NCBI GenBank assembly: GCA_033398695.1
Contig: CM065810.1
Span: 144,833,858 to 144,897,857, forward strand
Length of the DNA: 64,000 nucleotides
Origin: Orobanche coerulescens
Lineage: Eukaryota > Streptophyta > Magnoliopsida > Lamiales > Orobanchaceae
Direction of reading: 5' to 3'
Under the pieces are notes generated by a model. The model was given only the letters and a program-made list of their open reading frames with translations, made no database searches and was not told the DNA's origin. The translations under genes and the position numbers were made by a program. Positions 10,952 through 21,920 of the stretch are shown here, in pieces; position 1 is the first letter of the stretch, and every line of letters begins with the position of its first letter.

Positions 10952-12944
10952 TGATCGGTCAAAAACTTATCCTAAAAATAGGATTTCTTGAGTCGCTCGC
11001 AAATATATACGAGGTAGAAGTAGTTTGTGGTAAGTTCTACCAAGGTCTTTTCTCTCGAGGATTGTCCAACAGGGCTTCGTATAATTTTTTGTTACAAATT
11101 GCGAGAAATAAATACTAAAATATTAAAAAAGATATTTTTGGGTTTTTAAATATTAACTAAATTAAATTGCACTATATTTTAAACTAAACTATTTTATATA
11201 AGACTATTTTATATAGGACTATTTTTATTAAGACTATTTATACTAGACTATTTATATTAAGACTATTTTTACTAGACTATTTATACTAGACTATTTTTAA
11301 CTAGTGAAAATGAATAGAATTAAAATGAGTTGGGAATTTATAAAATCTAGGGGATTACGGGTTCATTAAATTAGGTTTTTAATTGAGTATAGGAATTGAT
11401 TTATATGGATATAAAAGAAAAAACGAATGTTTATCGAGTAATCAACTTTTCACCTCCGTACTTTCGTAATCAAAGATGTCTTAATCACTGTCACTTTTTT
11501 AAGATGTTGATAACAAGATTAACACTTGATAGATTGAAAAAATGTGTTTCCAATACACTTAACAATCAATCAAGGAGGTTTCACTAGTAGAAATAGGATA
11601 TGATCAATCTCTATTTAAACCAATTAGTCCTTTCATTTCTCTAACTTGACTATTTTTAGGATAAACGATCGTTCATCGAGTAATCAACTTTTCACCTCCG
11701 TACTTTCGTAATCAAAGATGTCTTAACCACTTTCGCAATCTTAAGATGTTGATAACAAGATTAACATTTGATAGATTGAAAAGATATGTTTCCAATTCAC
11801 TCAACAATCAATCAAGAAGGTTTCATTAGTAAAAATAGGATATGATCAATCTCTATTTAAACCAATTAGTCCTAAAAATAGTTTAAATCAATCAAATACT
11901 CAATATATAACCTAATAGAAATCCCCCTTCCCCTAGGAAGAAAGATTAGCTACTCATCGGTTTATACATACTAAAATTATAATAGAAATAATTGATATAT
12001 ATAATATATATATAGAAACTTTTAATTACTAGAACTTAATGACAATAGATAAAACTTACTTGAATATGATGAATCAAAGTGCAAGAAACAAACTTCAATA
12101 TATAACTTCAAACTTGTTTAAAGGTTACAAGCTTACAAAAATTGAAAGTAAAACACTAAGTAAAATACTAAGTGCTTATTGATCAAGCACTTTTCAATTA
12201 CAAACTAAATGAAAGAAAAACTTCAAACCAAAAATGAAATACAAACTAAAATTGAAAGTTCTAAGGAAAATATATTGCTAAAAAAAGTATTTCTTAGCAA
12301 GAAGATGATTTTGAGAATTGGTAATAATTGGTTGGTATTTTTGCAATGGATGAACATGTCCTTTTATAGGTGATTTTCAAGAATACAATTGATTATTTAA
12401 TTCAAAATATCTATTGTAATATCATTTTTTTAATTCTTTGTTCACACTTCACCCATGTCTTTGAATTTTCAGATTTTTGACCAAAAAAATATCTTGTGGT
12501 TGAGTTCACAAGTTGGTCAAAAGTGGACTAATTTTGCATGGCATCTGTTGAAAACGGCGATAAAAACGCGGCTCGGTTGCCCCGTGTTGTGCACCGTTTT
12601 GTCTTGACTCGGTCTCTTCCGGAATACGCGAGGACACGGCGCTAAATGCGGCCGTGTGTGAAACGGCCCAAGACACGGCCCTTGTTGCGCCGTATGTGAA
12701 ACGGCTACATAACAGTCCTGTTTGCGCCGTGTTGTAGGTCGTTTTGCCTTGAAAAATTCCGTCGTTGGATTTGATCTTGTTTTCCGTCCTTTTGATGCTT
12801 CATGTCGATGTAATCATAAAATAATCATTTTTAGCTCATGTTTGGATATATCTGTAAAATATATATATTTAATCACAAATCAGTACAATTATGCCCGGAA
12901 AAATGAATATTTTGTATATGAATTTTAGATCAATTATGCACCAA
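10952..12944 (-). repeat. 3' LTR of the Ty3-like element
   Basis: Matches 16265-18264 almost base for base. A TATA box (CTATAAAAGG on the minus strand) is at 12360-12369. It also holds two degenerate copies of a ~300-bp stretch (about 11420-11640 and 11680-11880) that recur in both LTRs. The differences from the other LTR are mostly small indels in the GC-rich cassette 12546-12744. Confidence 0.95.
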
Positions 12945-14640
12945 TTAAATACCCCACACTTAAGTTCTTGCTAGTCCCGAGCAAGACTCTTTATTAATCA
13001 CACACAAAATAAAAATTAAAAATTAAAATAAGACATAAAATAAAAAATAAAAAATAATACACACAAATTTAAGAAAAATAATTATATATAAAGATAAAAA
13101 GAGATCAAAATGCCATTAATACACAATAACCAACTTTATACAGTAGATAGAAATGAATCAAGATTCAAAATAAATCTACTAACGATTTTGAAGTTAAAAC
13201 ACGGTTTTTATTTTTGTAATTCCAAAATGCAAGGTTTCCCCCCCTAAAGGTTGATTATTTCTTTCCCACTCGTGACTTCACACGAGTCCCTTTAATGGTT
13301 GCTCTCGATCACTCGTTTATTTTTCGACTCAATATGAAGAAGAATTTTATCGGCGTCATCAAATATTGTGATTTTCACAAAATTGAGTGTATTGAAATTC
13401 AGCTGCTAATTAATTCAAATCTGCTCATAAACTACATCCCTTTTAGTGATAGCTTTCACACCGTTATTTGCTAACGTGTAGCTCTTTTCACTAACACAAT
13501 TTCTATCTCATTATTTTTCTTTCGTAAAAAGGTGATAGCTTTCACACCGTTATTTGCTAACGTGTAGCTCTTTTCACCAATTTTTCTGAGACGGCAGCTA
13601 CGCACCAACAATGGTTAGTCCTTTATTTTTCGCAAAATTTAAGACTTCCAAAATTTTGCCTCTTTTTCTGCTCAACACTTCTCCTTTTCGTCATTTTTTT
13701 TTTAGGTGATAGCTTTCACACCGTTATTTGCTAACGTGTAGCTCTTTTCACCAATGACTCCTTTTTTTTTTTTTAGGGAATAGAATTTTTGCAGAAAATC
13801 ATTTATTAGTTAAGCATGAAAAATCAAAAACTCCACAAATTAAGTAAATTTCAGTTTTATTTTTCATCAACCAATTGATTCTTCTTTTCTCAAGGTAACG
13901 AATGACTCGATTTTATATGATAATTACAAGGCTTGGAAAGAGAGATTAAGGCTCAAAATTTTTTTTTTTGGAATATACAATTTTTTTACCGGTTAAAACA
14001 ATTTTTAGAAGCTTGTATATAGTTAATTTATTGGTGTTTATGGCCAGATCTAGAAATCTCAAAAATCAAAATACTATAAATATATATATATATAATAATA
14101 AAAAAAAAATTAAGGCAAATAACCAAATCAATCAAAACACACCAAAATTATTAAACAAACCACACCAAAATTACAACACACCAAAATACTAAAACAAACC
14201 ACCCCCAAACTTGAAAATAAAAGCGTCTCGAGTTTATAAAATAAAAATAAAAATCAATGCGAAAAGCGAGAATACTCCTGTTAAGAAAGTTGATGTCTGA
14301 GCCTAACGCCTTTTAGAATCTGCAAGAGAATAAATATACGAGGCACACACAAAAGAAAATAAAATGTACTCGTAAGTATAACATAATTTTTTAGATGCGC
14401 ATCAAGAAAGTCCGAAGAGTCGCCTTACGCTGCCATCAAAGTTTTTAAAAAAAAGCAAAACACGAAATAAAAATTACAGCAATACATAAATCGCGAATAG
14501 ATGCGCGTCAAGAGATCAAGAAGAAACTCCTTAAGCCGCCATCATTTAGCACGATTATTACACACGACGTAAAGTAAAAATACAAGAGGTCCGTCATGGG
14601 TTATCAAAGGGAGAGGAATGAATCCACTTTTCGTTTTCTC
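12945..14640 (-). other. 3' non-coding part of the Ty3-like element
   Basis: A weak polypurine tract (GTGTGGGGTA on the minus strand, near 12951-12960) precedes the 3' LTR. The rest is AT-rich, with three copies of a hairpin repeat (13446-13755) and two copies of a phrase starting AGATGCGC (14393 and 14497). No coding region is supported. Confidence 0.7.
13446..13755 (-). repeat. Three spaced copies of a ~47-bp hairpin repeat
   Basis: Copies start near 13448, 13532 and 13705. Each can pair as GGTGA...TCACC at its ends and as ACACCGTTA...TAACGTGT around a TTTGC loop, so each is a nested imperfect inverted repeat. They are spaced by unrelated sequence of different lengths. Confidence 0.85.
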
Positions 14641-14645
14641 ACTTT

Positions 14646-15238
14646 GTAAAATCTTCTACCTGCACAATTTTAGCTAGAGTTGGATCTGGTTGAGGAACAA
14701 ATTCATTGAGTTTTTGATTAGTTCTTACGGTGTGGTTGCAACGACTATGATTCGTTTAGCACGCTCGGAAATAAAACCCTTTTCGGCGAGTAGTCGATGA
14801 AAGACAGTAAACCATCAAAGAAACCATTGACATTAAGCACTCCTATTGGTTTTGATGAACATTTAGTGGGCTCTGGTAACCACATGAAAAAGTTCCTCAA
14901 GGGTGCCAAAACCACCGGGAAGGCGATAAAGGCGCGAATTATTTATCATGTGAGTTATGCGATCTTGCATATTCACAGATCTAAACTCATCTCCAATAGT
15001 TGACCGGTGATTTTACTTTCGGCCCGGAGGTTTTGGGATTACTCCCAATACTCTTACTCCTTCCATATAGGCGTAAGCAGACTCGTCCCATTAATCCTAG
15101 ACTTCCTCCTCCGTAAACTACATGAATGCATTTTTCTCCTAAGGTACGACCAAGTCGTGGGCCTTCATGAAGCATGCCTCTTTTCAGAACTAGATCCACC
15201 AAAAATGCAGTGTGTAAAATTTTTTTGTGGAAGATGAT
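14646..15238 (-). pseudogene. LOG: Captured LONELY GUY (LOG) cytokinin-activation gene, intronless and broken
   Basis: LOG enzymes release active cytokinin bases from their nucleoside monophosphates in the cytosol. The minus strand shows the family blocks in order across three frames: a CIFGGSSS N-terminal block (~15210), VVYGGGSLGLMG (~15120-15085), GVRVLGVIPK (~15060), the signature LPGGFGTLEELFHVVT (~14920-14875), a PIGVLNVNGFFDGLLSFID block (~14845) and a KRIIVV...ELI C-terminal block (~14745), ending near FTK at 14646. About 200 codons are contiguous with no intron; plant LOG genes normally have several introns, so capture through a spliced RNA is inferred. Frameshifts and stops (for example at ~14987 and ~14865) rule out function. 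It lies in the sense direction of the host element. Confidence 0.88.
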
Positions 15239-15528
15239 GACTCCATTTTTGAAAAGAATTTTATTTAGAGAGAAAAGAGAAAAGTACAAGTTTGAGGGAT
15301 GAATAAAAGAAACAAGCACAAAGGTTATTTATAGAAGAAAAAATGAGGAAAAATTGCTTAACAAGTTTGTGATTTTGTTTGATTGTGCTTCAACTACTCA
15401 ATAGAATAATGAAAGCTTTTATCGCGTATCACATTTTTATTCGAGAAAATCTCACCACACGACAAAAATAAAAGATACTTACGCGTATGTACGGTAGTTG
15501 TGATTGTGGCTCACATCTTCCTCCGATT

Positions 15529-16185
15529 TTACGTTCGAAAGCGGCCTAAACGCCTTCTATGAGTCGGGAGAAGCTTCCCATCCAATTTTTTTACAAATTG
15601 GCAAACAGGTCTTTTAACGTCGATTCCCAAGACGTTGTTCATATTCGGTTTGAATTTATTCCACAAACATTGAATTCCGTAATACACAAGTCCACTAGGA
15701 TGCGTGTCAAGAGAAATTTCGATATTATCTAAATTCTCCTTATTGAGACCATCATTAATGAACCGAATTTTATCTTCTCTGTTTGTAGATGGAATTCCTA
15801 AAGATCGACATTTTGCATTACGGTTCCATCTAGCACATTTATAGCAAACGGCTAGAATCTTTGCTCGTCGTTTCTTGGCATATGAACTTTTTCCAAGCCC
15901 TGGTAAGAATCTAGTTGGTGTTTCTGTGAATTCACCTTCTATTCTTACTTTGGCTTCGATAATGAACCTTATGTCAAAAGGTATGCTTTTATTCGTAAGC
16001 AACCTCATCCTTTCAAGCCTTGTCTTGTAAATTTTTAAAATTGCATTTTTGCTTAGAAAGGGAAATCTTTTTTCAATTTTAAACAATGTTTCATCCATGA
16101 CCAAAAAAATTAAAATGAAAACGATAAAATATCTACAAATATCGCTTGTTGTGGGAAAGCTGAAAAATCCGACTTTAATAGTCAC
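15529..16185 (-). CDS. Unrecognised 218-codon ORF in the Ty3-like element
   Basis: The only long intact frame of this element, lying just after the primer site where gag is expected. An ATG at 16185 adds a hydrophobic 29-residue leader; the ATG at 16098 (MDETLFKIEKRFPF) looks more natural. The protein is basic, has a CYKC...NAKC cysteine pair arrangement near residues 118-131 that could be a degenerate metal site, and ends in an Arg-rich tail (RRRLGRFR). It could be a divergent gag or a second captured gene fragment. I do not recognise it. Confidence 0.55.
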   Translation of the reverse strand: MTIKVGFFSFPTTSDICRYFIVFILIFLVMDETLFKIEKRFPFLSKNAILKIYKTRLERMRLLTNKSIPFDIRFIIEAKVRIEGEFTETPTRFLPGLGKSSYAKKRRAKILAVCYKCARWNRNAKCRSLGIPSTNREDKIRFINDGLNKENLDNIEISLDTHPSGLVYYGIQCLWNKFKPNMNNVLGIDVKRPVCQFVKKLDGKLLPTHRRRLGRFRT

Positions 16186-16242
16186 GAGTACCGTTATCCG
16201 CCACTTGACCGGACAGAAAAATTATATTTGGCCTAAAACAAT

Positions 16243-16259
16243 CCCCGGCAACGGCGCCA
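16243..16259 (-). other. Primer binding site, tRNA-Asp type
   Basis: On the minus strand TGGCGCCGTTGCCGGGG, five bases inside the 5' LTR end. It is complementary to the 3' end of plant tRNA-Asp. It fixes the element's orientation and which LTR is the 5' one. Confidence 0.93.
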
Positions 16260-16264
16260 AAATT

Positions 16265-18264
16265 TGATCGGCCAAAAAAACTTATCCTAAAAACAGGATT
16301 TCTTGAGTCGCTCGCAAATATATACGAGGTAGAAGTAGTTTGTGGTAAGTTCTACCAAGGTCTTTTCTCTCGAGGATTGTCCAACAGGGCTTCGTATAAT
16401 TTTTTGTTACAAATTGCGAGAAATAAATACTAAAATATTAAAAAAGATATTTTTGGGTTTTTAAATATTAACTAAATTAAATTGCACTATATTTTAAACT
16501 AAACTATTTTATATAAGACTATTTTATATAGGACTATTTTTATTAAGACTATTTATACTAGACTATTTATATTAAGACTATTTTTACTAGACTATTTATA
16601 CTAGACTATTTTTAACTAGTGAAAATGAATAGAATTAAAATGAGTTGGGAATTTATAAAATCTAGGGGATTACGGGTTCATTAAATTAGGTTTTTAATTG
16701 AGTATAGGAATTGATTTATATGGATATAAAAGAAAAACGAATGTTTATCGAGTAATCAACTTTTCACCTCCGTACTTTCGTAATCAAAGATGTCTTAATG
16801 TTGTCACTTTTTTAAGATGTTGATAACAAGATTAACACTTGATAGATTGAAAAGATGTGTTTCCAATACACTTAACAATCAATCAAGGAGGTTTCACTAG
16901 TAGAAATAGGATATGATCAATCTCTATTTAAACCAATTAGTCCTTTCATTTCTCTAACTTGACTATTTTTAGGATAAACGATCGTTCATCGAGTAATCAA
17001 CTTTTCACCTCCGTACTTTCGTAATCAAAGATGTCTTAATCACTTTCGCAATCTTAAGATGTTGATAACAAGATTAACATTTGATAGATTGAAAAGATAT
17101 GTTTCCAATTCACTCAACAATCAATCAAGAAGGTTTCATTAGTAAAAATAGGATATGATCAATCTCTATTTAAACCAATTAGTCCTAAAAATAGTTTAAA
17201 TCAATCAAATACTCAATATATAACCTAATAGAAATCCCCCTTCCCCTAGGAAGAAAGATTAGCTACTCATCGGTTTATACATACTAAAATTATAATAGAA
17301 ATAATTGATATATATAATATATATATAGAAACTTTTAATTACTAGAACTTAATGACAATAGATAAAACTTACTTGAATATGATGAATCAAAGTGCAAGAA
17401 ACAAACTTCAATATATAACTTCAAACTTGTTTAAAGGTTACAAGCTTACAAAAATTGAAAGTAAAACACTAAGTAAAATACTAAGTGCTTATTGATCAAG
17501 CACTTTTCAATTACAAACTAAATGAAAGAAAAACTTCAAACCAAAAATGAAATACAAACTAAAATTGAAAGTTCTAAGGAAAATATATTGCTAAAAAAAG
17601 TATTTCTTAGCAAGAAGATGATTTTGAGAATTGGTAATAATTGGTTGGTATTTTTGCAATGGATGAACATGTCCTTTTATAGGTGATTTTCAAGAATACA
17701 ATTGATTATTTAATTCAAAATATCTATTGTAATATCATTTTTTTAATTCTTTGTTCACACTTCACCCATGTCTTTGAATTTTCAGATTTTTGACCAAAAA
17801 AATATCTTGTGGTTGAGTTCACAAGTTGGTCAAAAGTGGACTAATTTTGCATGGCATCTGCTGAAAAACGGCGATAAAAAACGGCTCAGTTTGCCCCGTG
17901 TTGTGCGCCGTTTTGTGCTGACTCGGTCTCTTCCGGAATACGCGCGAGGACACGGCGCTAAATGCCGGCCGTGTGTGAAACGGCCCAAGACACGGCCCTT
18001 GTTGCGCCGTATGTGAAACGGCCTACATAACACGGTCCTGTTTGCGCCGTGTTGTAGGTCGTTTTGCCTTGAAAAATTCCCGTCGTTGGATTTGATCTTG
18101 TTTTCCGTCCTTTTTGATGCTTCATGTCAGTAATCTGTAAAATAACCATTTTTAGCTCATGTTTGGATATATCTGTAAAATATATATATTTAATCACAAA
18201 TCAGTACAATTATGCCCGGAAAAATGAATATTTTGTATATGAATTTTAGATCAATTATGCACCA
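16265..18264 (-). repeat. 5' LTR of the Ty3-like element
   Basis: Runs TGGTGC...CGATCA on the minus strand. The TATA box CTATAAAAGG is at 17673-17682, about 580 nt into the LTR. A GC-rich cassette at 17862-18064 lies upstream of it in U3 and contains five AACGG/CCGTT words (17867, 17880, 17908, 17979, 18017) and CGGCCG-type palindromes. Confidence 0.95.
17673..17682 (-). promoter_or_regulatory. TATA box of the Ty3-like element
   Basis: CTATAAAAGG on the minus strand, a canonical plant TATA box inside the 5' LTR. The same box is at 12360-12369 in the other LTR. Confidence 0.75.
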
Positions 18265-18265
18265 A

Positions 18266-18530
18266 TCACATGGCTGAGCTATTATTTGAACTGGTAGGTT
18301 TAGAAGTTACCTCTTCATCAGCTAAGTTTGCCATCAGGCAATCATACTCCTCGTCTTCATCAGAAAAGAAACCGCCGCTTGATTCGACATGCTCCTGGTC
18401 TTCTCCGATGAGAGCTTTTCTTCTGTCTTCCTTTCTGCCCACCTCCTTCTTGGTTTCGTCCTTCTTGAGCTCGGGACAATCCATTTGGATGTGTCCTATC
18501 TTGTGACAGTTGTAGCATTCAACTTTCCAG
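18266..18530 (-). pseudogene. gag: Inner copia gag, zinc knuckle and acidic hinge
   Basis: The minus strand encodes a CCHC knuckle, CYNCHKIGHIQMDC (about 18520-18477), then a charged stretch with RRKALIGED and an acidic EDEEYDCLMA block. The same order occurs in the outer gag at 1192-1500. The frame ends at the junction with the inserted Ty3-like element. Confidence 0.9.
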
Positions 18531-19384
18531 CTTCCCTTACAGTTTCCTTCTTGGATTCTCCTTGTAGTTTTTCTTATACTTGGAGTAGTTCTTTACGAAA
18601 TTCTGAACCTTTGCATTATGAAAGCCATTTCTTCCTCAAAATCTAGTGGATTTGGAGGTTTCACATCGAATAGGCTCTTAGCGAGGACTCATTTGCAAAT
18701 GCGATTCCCTTCTCTGCAGCTCGATTGAGGATGAGCTTGGAAGCTCGAACTCATAAGCCTTTAGATCGAGAACAGACTCCTGAATCTTTATCTTATTCAG
18801 GTCTTTGGACTCTCTCATGGCTACAACCTTCATGCTCCATTCGGGATTGAGCGATCTGAGGACCTTAAGTGCCATTTCCCTGTTGCCATAGGTTTTGCCC
18901 AGGGAGTTGATCTCATTGATAATTTCAGTGAACCTTGTGTCCACTTGATCTATAGATTCACCATTCTTCATTTTAAAGTTGTCAAACTTTTGGATAGCTA
19001 TTGACAACTTGTTTTCCTTGATCAGCTCCGTTCCTTCACACATTAGAGCTAATGTGTCCCAAATTTCTTTGGCAATATTACAATTTTGGATCTTGACCTT
19101 CTAGGATATGTCAAGAGTTTGGTATAACACATCTATGGCGCTGTTGTCAAGATTGGCGGCTTTCTCTCTTCGGGGGTCAGCTCCGTTCTCTTCTTAGGAA
19201 TCTTTTCTGGCCTCCCAGCTGCGATCTCCTCGGCTGTGTTGTCCTTCTCAAAAATGAATGGACCGTCTTCAATGATGCACCACATGTCGTCATGGATTGA
19301 AGATAAATGTGCCTGCATTCTTATCTTCCATAGATCATACTCGTCAACTGAAAAGACAGGGAGTCTAGAGTGCATGTGTTCCAT
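18531..19384 (-). pseudogene. gag: Inner copia gag, N-terminal UBN2-type domain, broken
   Basis: The likely start is the ATG at 19384, about 65 nt after the primer site. The first piece (to 19133) has PVFSVDEYDLWKIRMQAHL, matching the outer gag start. A second piece (19043-18678) has the CEGTELIKENKLSIAIQKF block and DLKAYEFELP. A stop and frameshifts lie around 19080-19133 and near 18660-18540. Confidence 0.9.
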
Positions 19385-19449
19385 TATAAAGTGAGAGATA
19401 GGATATATATCTAGTATAGATCTGGTTCGTGAGAAAAAATGAACCAACC

Positions 19450-19461
19450 TCTCCGATACCA
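19450..19461 (-). other. Primer binding site of the inner copia element
   Basis: TGGTATCGGAGA on the minus strand, two bases inside the 5' LTR end. It is the tRNA-Met type, as in the outer element. Confidence 0.88.
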
Positions 19462-19463
19462 CT

Positions 19464-20864
19464 TGTAGGTCACAAGTCGTCCAGGAACAAGTCTAGAGGG
19501 GGGGGTGAATAGACTTGTTGAAACTCTTGAACTCTTTTTCACGAAGAGTGAGTTTCTTGGTGTGATTTAAATAAATGACTTGGAGTCGTTTGTTCTTGGA
19601 TATGTGCGGAAGTCGGTGATGACGAATATAAATTAACTTAATGAAACACTTAACAATGTATGCAAAGATTAAGGTATGATGCAGTAAGACAGTAAATAAC
19701 ACAGGCAATTATAGTGGTCTCAGAGGTGGGGTAATCCTCTACTAATCCACTTTTCTCCAAACCAGTTGGAGATGAATTCACTATAATTTTCAACCAGTGA
19801 TAAATATTACAGTGATTCACAACACACTACAACAGCTTCCAACCAGTGGAAATCCGTGCCGTTGTACACACACTTGACTGCCTTGCACCTCTTGATCCTC
19901 GATCCTCGGATGCCTTTACAGTCTCTTACTTCAACCAGTGAAGTACCCCGTACTCAAGATTATAGACAAGAGTGTTTGTCTTCTCCAACTTAAGAGCTTC
20001 CTTAAGTATGAACTTTTAGATCTGCTCTTTTCACGATGCTATTTGATTGCTTGAGATTGCTTTGTTTGCTTTGATCGCTAGAATGTATGTTCGCACCGGT
20101 AGTTGCTCAGTTTCAAATCTCTGGATATATATAGGTCAGATCTCTGAGCTTCTTCCTTGTAGCCGTTGCAAATCTTTGAACAAATCCGTCGTTGGAGGAG
20201 ACTTCATTGTTTATTCTTTCGAGCGTTGCAAGGTGGATTCCCATTATTTTATTTTATCTTCCGACCGTTGTGAGGACTTCTGCATGTGAGCGCCGAATCT
20301 TTTGAATATAAAAGGATTAAAGTCTTCACGGTGGGTCAGGATGATTTAAATAAATCATATCTCTTGCGGGAATCACTCCAATTTGTCTCTTCACGTTGCA
20401 TGTGGGCTTTCCGTAATACTTGACTTTTCAACGCATGCTGACGTGGACTTGGAGTACTAGGCTGTAGTCAAGTAGGCTGATGTGCAGCTTACATCTCTGC
20501 AGGTAGGTCCTCTCGGTACATTCCTTTGTTTGTGACTTGTGCAGTCGGGTGACTTCCCGAGGTACCTTGGCCGACCTGGTCAAACTTCTCCGATAAATTT
20601 AGTTGACGAGCTACTCGATCGAGAGTCATTTGTACTTCTCGGATGGACTAGGCTGTACTTAGTACTTAGCCGTTTTTCAGCCTAACTAACTTTGGCCTAC
20701 AGAAGACACTCATTTGGTTCTTCTTTACATTTTGCCAACTTTTATACTTAACATATTTTGGCCTATGGAAGATACTCATTTGGTTCTTCCTTACATTTTG
20801 CCAAGTAATGAACATTTGATTTTAAATTAATGACATCATCAAAATCTAACAAGTATTCCTAACA
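19464..20864 (-). repeat. 5' LTR of the inner copia element
   Basis: TG...CA ends on the minus strand and a match to 1521-2929. The TATA-like stretch is at 20123-20134. Upstream of it lie CCGTTG at 20163 and 20265 plus variants at 20187 and 20223 (AACG-type words on the minus strand). Confidence 0.95.
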
Positions 20865-20869
20865 CATAC
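20865..20869. repeat. Target site duplication CATAC, right copy
   Basis: Second copy of the five bases at 1516-1520, directly after the inner copia LTR. Confidence 0.95.
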
Positions 20870-21920
20870 CTTTGAAAACATAATGAATGAATTTAAAAAC
20901 ATTCAAAAGGCCCATGAGACATTGAAAAACGAGAATATACAGCTCCAACTGTCTAACCTAAAGTTGAAAGATGAAAATGACTTGCTGAAAATAAATTATG
21001 AAAATATGTCTATTGATTGTGAAACCAGTAAAGTCGATTTTGAAAAACTCATGGAGAGCAATCATCAACTTGCTCATGAACTAAGTGAGGTTAAAACTCA
21101 CAATGAGAGCAAGACAAATGATTTGGTTCTACTTCAAGCCAAAGTCACAACTCTCGAAAAACGAGAAATTGAACTTGAGACCACTCTGAAATCGTTCGAG
21201 AAATCGTCTAAAATAATGGAAGAAATTATGAGCACTGGGCAACATGCTCATGATAAAAGTGGCTTAGGATACAGCTCATGTTCAAACAAAGGGAAAACTA
21301 GTACAGTGTTTGTCAAGAGTGTGGAAGACATTACTGTTTCGAAAGAAACTTCGAGTCCCGTGAAGGAACCTGTTGCACAGCGAACACCAAAGGCTGCTAT
21401 TCCACCCCCGCAATCCTATTCCAGACAGCGGAATCACCAGCCATTCAGACCGGAAAGGCGCACTCCACATTATGCTCCCAGAGTATATCAACAGCGCCAA
21501 CAGCCGTTCAGAAGGAAGGCTGTATCCAAATACCAAAGGCCCGCACGGCAGTACTATCAGTACAGCATGCCGAGGTATTGGATACAGGAGCCCCGTTATT
21601 CCTCAAGACACCAGGTGTCTGCTCAGTATCAACAACAGCATTGGGAATCCAACTGGAGACCCAGAAGGCAAGCTGTTAGGCCAAAGAAAATAGCTCCACC
21701 TCCAAGACGGCACTCGTACTGGATTAATAATAATAACCCTGAATTTTTCATGCATAATAATTATCATGGTTATAGTGACTACAGATATGCCCCACGTAGA
21801 TACCGCAACACTGTACCGAGTGTGACCTACAGTAAACCAATTGCAATCAGGAAAACTTGGGTACCTAGAGGAACTAAAAATCATGGACCCAAAAATCAAA
21901 GGGGACCTAAATCTACTTAA
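20870..21920 (+). pseudogene. gag: Outer copia gag, coiled coil and RNA-binding tail
   Basis: Continues gag in phase from 1520. Roughly 110 residues from MNEFKN (20883) are Leu/Lys/Glu-rich with heptad spacing, a predicted coiled coil for gag assembly. Residues from about 165 to the end are rich in Arg, Gln, Tyr and Pro (for example RQQPFRRK), as expected of a nucleic-acid-binding tail. This part has no internal stop. It ends in TAA at 21918-21920; pol lies in the -1 frame just after. Confidence 0.9.

Larger units (their letters stand above)
10952..18264 (-). mobile_element. Non-autonomous Ty3-like LTR element carrying a captured gene
   Basis: Two near-identical LTRs (1993 and 2000 bp) flank 3.3 kb of internal DNA with no RT, integrase or protease. 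The primer site matches tRNA-Asp, common in Athila/Tat-type Ty3 elements, and the LTR ends (TGGTGC...CGATCA on the minus strand) resemble those of the element at 59157. The internal part holds a LOG pseudogene, one unrecognised 218-codon ORF and three hairpin repeats. It sits inside inner copia gag. I see no clean 5-bp target duplication, only a shared ATGT at both edges. Confidence 0.88.
1521..20864 (-). mobile_element. Inner Ty1/copia retrotransposon nested in the outer gag
   Basis: Two LTRs of 1409 and 1401 bp flank minus-strand gag, protease-integrase, RT and RNase H plus extra 3' ORFs. Primer site and polypurine tract sit next to the LTRs in minus orientation, and CATAC flanks the whole element. 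Proteins are related to those of the outer element but clearly a different family. A Ty3-like element (10952-18264) is inserted in its gag; without it the element is about 12 kb. The LTRs are very similar, so insertion was fairly recent, but gag and pol already carry frameshifts. Confidence 0.94.

Noticed and set aside
17768..18033. 82- and 67-codon ORFs in the Ty3-like LTR
   Set aside because: They are not kept in the other LTR, where small indels break them, and show no protein motif.
10947..18269. A 5-bp target duplication for the Ty3-like element
   Set aside because: Flanks read CATAG on the left and ATCAC on the right; only a shared ATGT on the minus strand is visible, which is too weak.
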